Assembly: GCF_002305895.1 (NCBI RefSeq)
Contig: NZ_CP022203.1
Coordinates: 5,924,001-5,988,000 of the forward strand
Reading direction: 5' to 3'
Length of the DNA stretch: 64,000 nt
Source: Corallococcus macrosporus DSM 14697
Lineage (GTDB): Bacteria > Myxococcota > Myxococcia > Myxococcales > Myxococcaceae
The stretch's first letter is position 1. Each line of letters begins with the position of its first letter. Below, piece by piece: positions 62,245-64,000 of this stretch. The translations under genes and the position numbers were made by a program. A model generated the notes under the pieces. It saw only the letters and a list, made by a program, of their open reading frames with translations. It did not search any database and was not told the DNA's origin.

Positions 62245-63600
62245 ATGCACCATCGACGACGCCTTTTTCCCCTGTTGTTCGTCTTCTCCGCAGCAACGGC
62301 ATGCATCAACGTTCCGGAGGTCGAGTCGCCCCCGAACAGGCCCGACGCGGATGCTGGCTCGACGTCCGATGCAGGCTCCGAGGAGGTTCAGCCACTCACC
62401 TTGCTCGACACATTGCCCGCTGCTGGGTCGACGCAAGTCTCACTCGAAATGCTGCCCGTGCTTACGTTCTCAAGACCTATCGAAGCGGACTCATTGAGCT
62501 TCGTCATCCAGCCCTCGGTGACACTGGCCCGAATCGAGTGGGCCAATCAGGGAGCAACGGCCATTTTGCATCCCTGGTCGCGGCTAAGTGAGAACACAAC
62601 CTACACAGTCACCGTCGATGCCAAGGACCTTGATGGTCACCCCCTGACAGGAACACGCTCCTTTACGTTCACCACAACGGGCCCCGCCCCCGACACAACT
62701 GCGCCCACCATCCTCAACACGACGCCCGGCCATGCTGCCATCGGCGTGCCCCGTGACGCGGTCATCGAAATTCTCTTCTCTGAGCCCATGGAAAGGACCT
62801 CGGTCCAAACCGCCTTCGCCATCACATCGCCCGCTGGCCAAAATTCCGGAAACTTCTCCTGGAATGAAGCCGACACGGTGATGACCTACACGCTGCCTAT
62901 CACCGCGGCGTATGGCACCACTCTGTCCTGGCAAATTTCCGCTCTTGCCAAGGACAAAGCAGGCAACTTTCTGACAGAGGCCAATCACCGAGAATTCAGG
63001 GTCGTTCGCCAAGGCTCAATGGTACTGCCCATTGTTTACGCGATGAGTGGCAGCATCACGACCTCTGACGTGCCAGACTCCCACTACCGGAATTACGCTA
63101 TCTACCAGATTGAGCGCATCGGAGATAACAGCGCCAATCAAAGCAGTCGGCTCTTCCTCGGGTTCAAGCTCGACGCATTGCCTTCGGTTCTCATCCGAAT
63201 CAACCAGTCGACAATCAGGTGGTGGGCCACCAATCAACTAGGCCAGCCATTCGAAAAGCTTGGGCCGCTCCTGATGGAGCCTGTAGACGTGGGCGAGTAC
63301 CTACCCCAGACGTCCGTCGAAGAGCCTGATAGCCCAGTACTCACTGCAGCTTACAACGCGCAACCACGAGCCACCGGTCTCACCATTACTGCGGCAGAGA
63401 CTGGCTTGCCGGGACAGTTCGACGTCACGCCATACGTGGCACAAGACTGGGCAGACCGGGTGGAACGAAACCATAACTCCCAGTTCCGTCTCCGTTTCGC
63501 CCGAGAAACCGATAACAACGACGATACAGACGAACTACGTTCAAGCTCAGGCACGTATCCCACTCTGGCTGAGCTAGAGGTCGTCTACGAATATCCGTGA
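62245..63600 (+). CDS. Secreted Ig-like (Big_5) protein with DNRLRE-like C-terminus
   Basis: 451 residues from ATG 62245 (GTG 62233 also possible). The N-terminus is a signal sequence, probably of lipoprotein type (LFVFSAATACIN), followed by an Asp/Ser-rich spacer. Two bacterial Ig-like domains follow: LLDTLPAAGSTQVSLEMLPV to TGTRSFTFTTT, and ILNTTPGHAAIGVPRDAV to HREFRV. The C-terminal half (SSRLFLGFKLDALP, QFDVTPYVAQDWADR, TYPTLAELEVVYEYP) resembles the DNRLRE-type beta-sandwich of cell-surface proteins. It probably works at the cell surface. Base composition is less GC-rich than its neighbours, hinting at transfer or relaxed selection. Confidence 0.78.
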   Translation: MHHRRRLFPLLFVFSAATACINVPEVESPPNRPDADAGSTSDAGSEEVQPLTLLDTLPAAGSTQVSLEMLPVLTFSRPIEADSLSFVIQPSVTLARIEWANQGATAILHPWSRLSENTTYTVTVDAKDLDGHPLTGTRSFTFTTTGPAPDTTAPTILNTTPGHAAIGVPRDAVIEILFSEPMERTSVQTAFAITSPAGQNSGNFSWNEADTVMTYTLPITAAYGTTLSWQISALAKDKAGNFLTEANHREFRVVRQGSMVLPIVYAMSGSITTSDVPDSHYRNYAIYQIERIGDNSANQSSRLFLGFKLDALPSVLIRINQSTIRWWATNQLGQPFEKLGPLLMEPVDVGEYLPQTSVEEPDSPVLTAAYNAQPRATGLTITAAETGLPGQFDVTPYVAQDWADRVERNHNSQFRLRFARETDNNDDTDELRSSSGTYPTLAELEVVYEYP

Positions 63601-63612
63601 CATAATGAATGG

Positions 63613-63638
63613 GGCGAGCCGTGAGTGGGCGGCTCGCC
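63613..63638. terminator. Hairpin between convergent genes
   Basis: GGCGAGCCG (63613-63621) and CGGCTCGCC (63630-63638) form a perfect 9 bp stem with an 8 nt loop, between the Ig-like gene and the convergent partial gene. There is no T run. Confidence 0.6.
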
Positions 63639-63659
63639 TAACGGCGCCCACCGGAGTCA

Positions 63660-64000
63660 CTATTCCTGTCGTTTGGGAACCACGAGGCCCTGGCTCAGGC
63701 GCTTTAGCACTCGCTGTTTCTGGCGCCGCTTGTAGGCCTCGTGAGCATTGTCGCCGCGCTCGTTGAGCCGCGCGGTCTCCTCGTCGACAATCTGAAACTC
63801 GACCAGCGAGATGATGATACGCCCCTTGCGCTGCCGGGTGTCTTCTTCTGGCAAGGGAAGGTAGGCATCCATTCGCATGGGTAGGTCCACCACGAAGTTG
63901 AGCGCGCGGTAGGTATTGCCCGAAAAGGCGTTCCCCCCAGCGATCTCTCGGTCCTCGTAATCACGGTCCAAATGGAGTCGCGGGATGTACTGCTCGAAGT
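63660..64000 (-). CDS. C-terminal part of an unrecognised conserved-looking gene
   Basis: The frame is open from the right window edge to a stop at 63660-63662, giving about 112 residues of a longer protein. It includes YIPRLHLDRDYEDREIAGGN, TYRALNFVVDLPMRMDAYLP, RIIISLVEFQIVDEETARLN and a basic tail (KRRQKQRVLKRLSQG). It looks soluble and well folded with beta strands, but no family is recognised. The internal TTG at 63971 is not the true start, because the frame continues upstream beyond the window. Confidence 0.7.
   Translation of the reverse strand, partial: FEQYIPRLHLDRDYEDREIAGGNAFSGNTYRALNFVVDLPMRMDAYLPLPEEDTRQRKGRIIISLVEFQIVDEETARLNERGDNAHEAYKRRQKQRVLKRLSQGLVVPKRQE

Overview
This 64 kb window is high-GC DNA with the gene content of a myxobacterium, most likely Myxococcus or a close relative. 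Supporting signs are strong G/C third-position bias, many secreted lipoproteins and polysaccharide hydrolases, a compact type VI secretion locus, and several Hsp100/Clp paralogues. The species is inferred, not proven.

Layout. 1-9.9 kb: part of a type VI secretion (T6SS) operon on the + strand: probable tssA end, tssB, tssC, hcp, tssE, tssF, tssG, tssH (clpV), then a lipoprotein and a strong terminator. The membrane-complex genes and vgrG are not in the window. 10-12.4 kb: an HPF-like protein, a TlpA-like thioredoxin and a GH16 glucanase lipoprotein. 12.5-16.3 kb (minus): sulfate ABC transporter sbp-cysT-cysW-cysA, with a terminator-like hairpin in its leader. 16.6-19.2 kb: a large secreted LamG protein. 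19.3-28.4 kb: three tightly packed genes for unusual double-AAA+ Clp-like ATPases. 28.5-35.9 kb (minus): Fe superoxide dismutase, flavin reductase, a molybdenum hydroxylase operon with a di-haem cytochrome, and a zinc-finger Clp ATPase. 36-42 kb: two small unknown proteins (one glycine-zipper rich), an MFS exporter, a GH6 cellulase and an amidase. 42.1-44.1 kb: a complete-looking group II intron just before the amidase start. 44.1-49.2 kb: saccharopine-dehydrogenase-like gene, divergent LysR regulator, RecQ-type helicase, pirin. About 49.2-59.96 kb: an integrated phage-like element next to tRNA-Leu(UAA), made of replication genes and an integrase but no visible capsid genes, and itself hit by an IS701-type insertion. 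60.3-64 kb: ffh, an Ig-like lipoprotein and a partial gene.

The most unusual system is the triple Clp operon. Each protein has two AAA+ modules. In all three the first module has lost the Walker B glutamate, and the second has lost the aromatic GYVGY pore loop but keeps Walker A, Walker B and arginine finger. The first protein ends in a region that follows the order of release factor 2 (FW-containing helical part, PCRF core, C-terminal DLRTGV element) but skips the GGQ hydrolysis domain. The second has a weaker version of the same tail. A ribosome-directed, non-threading remodelling machine is a reasonable hypothesis.

The second region of interest is the phage-like element. It carries a PD-(D/E)XK-like nuclease, SNF2 helicase, probable ssDNA-binding protein, family A polymerase, RuvC-like resolvase, excisionase and tyrosine integrase, plus two cargo-like minus-strand genes (PIN-domain protein; small secreted Cys-rich protein) and repeated regulatory sequences.
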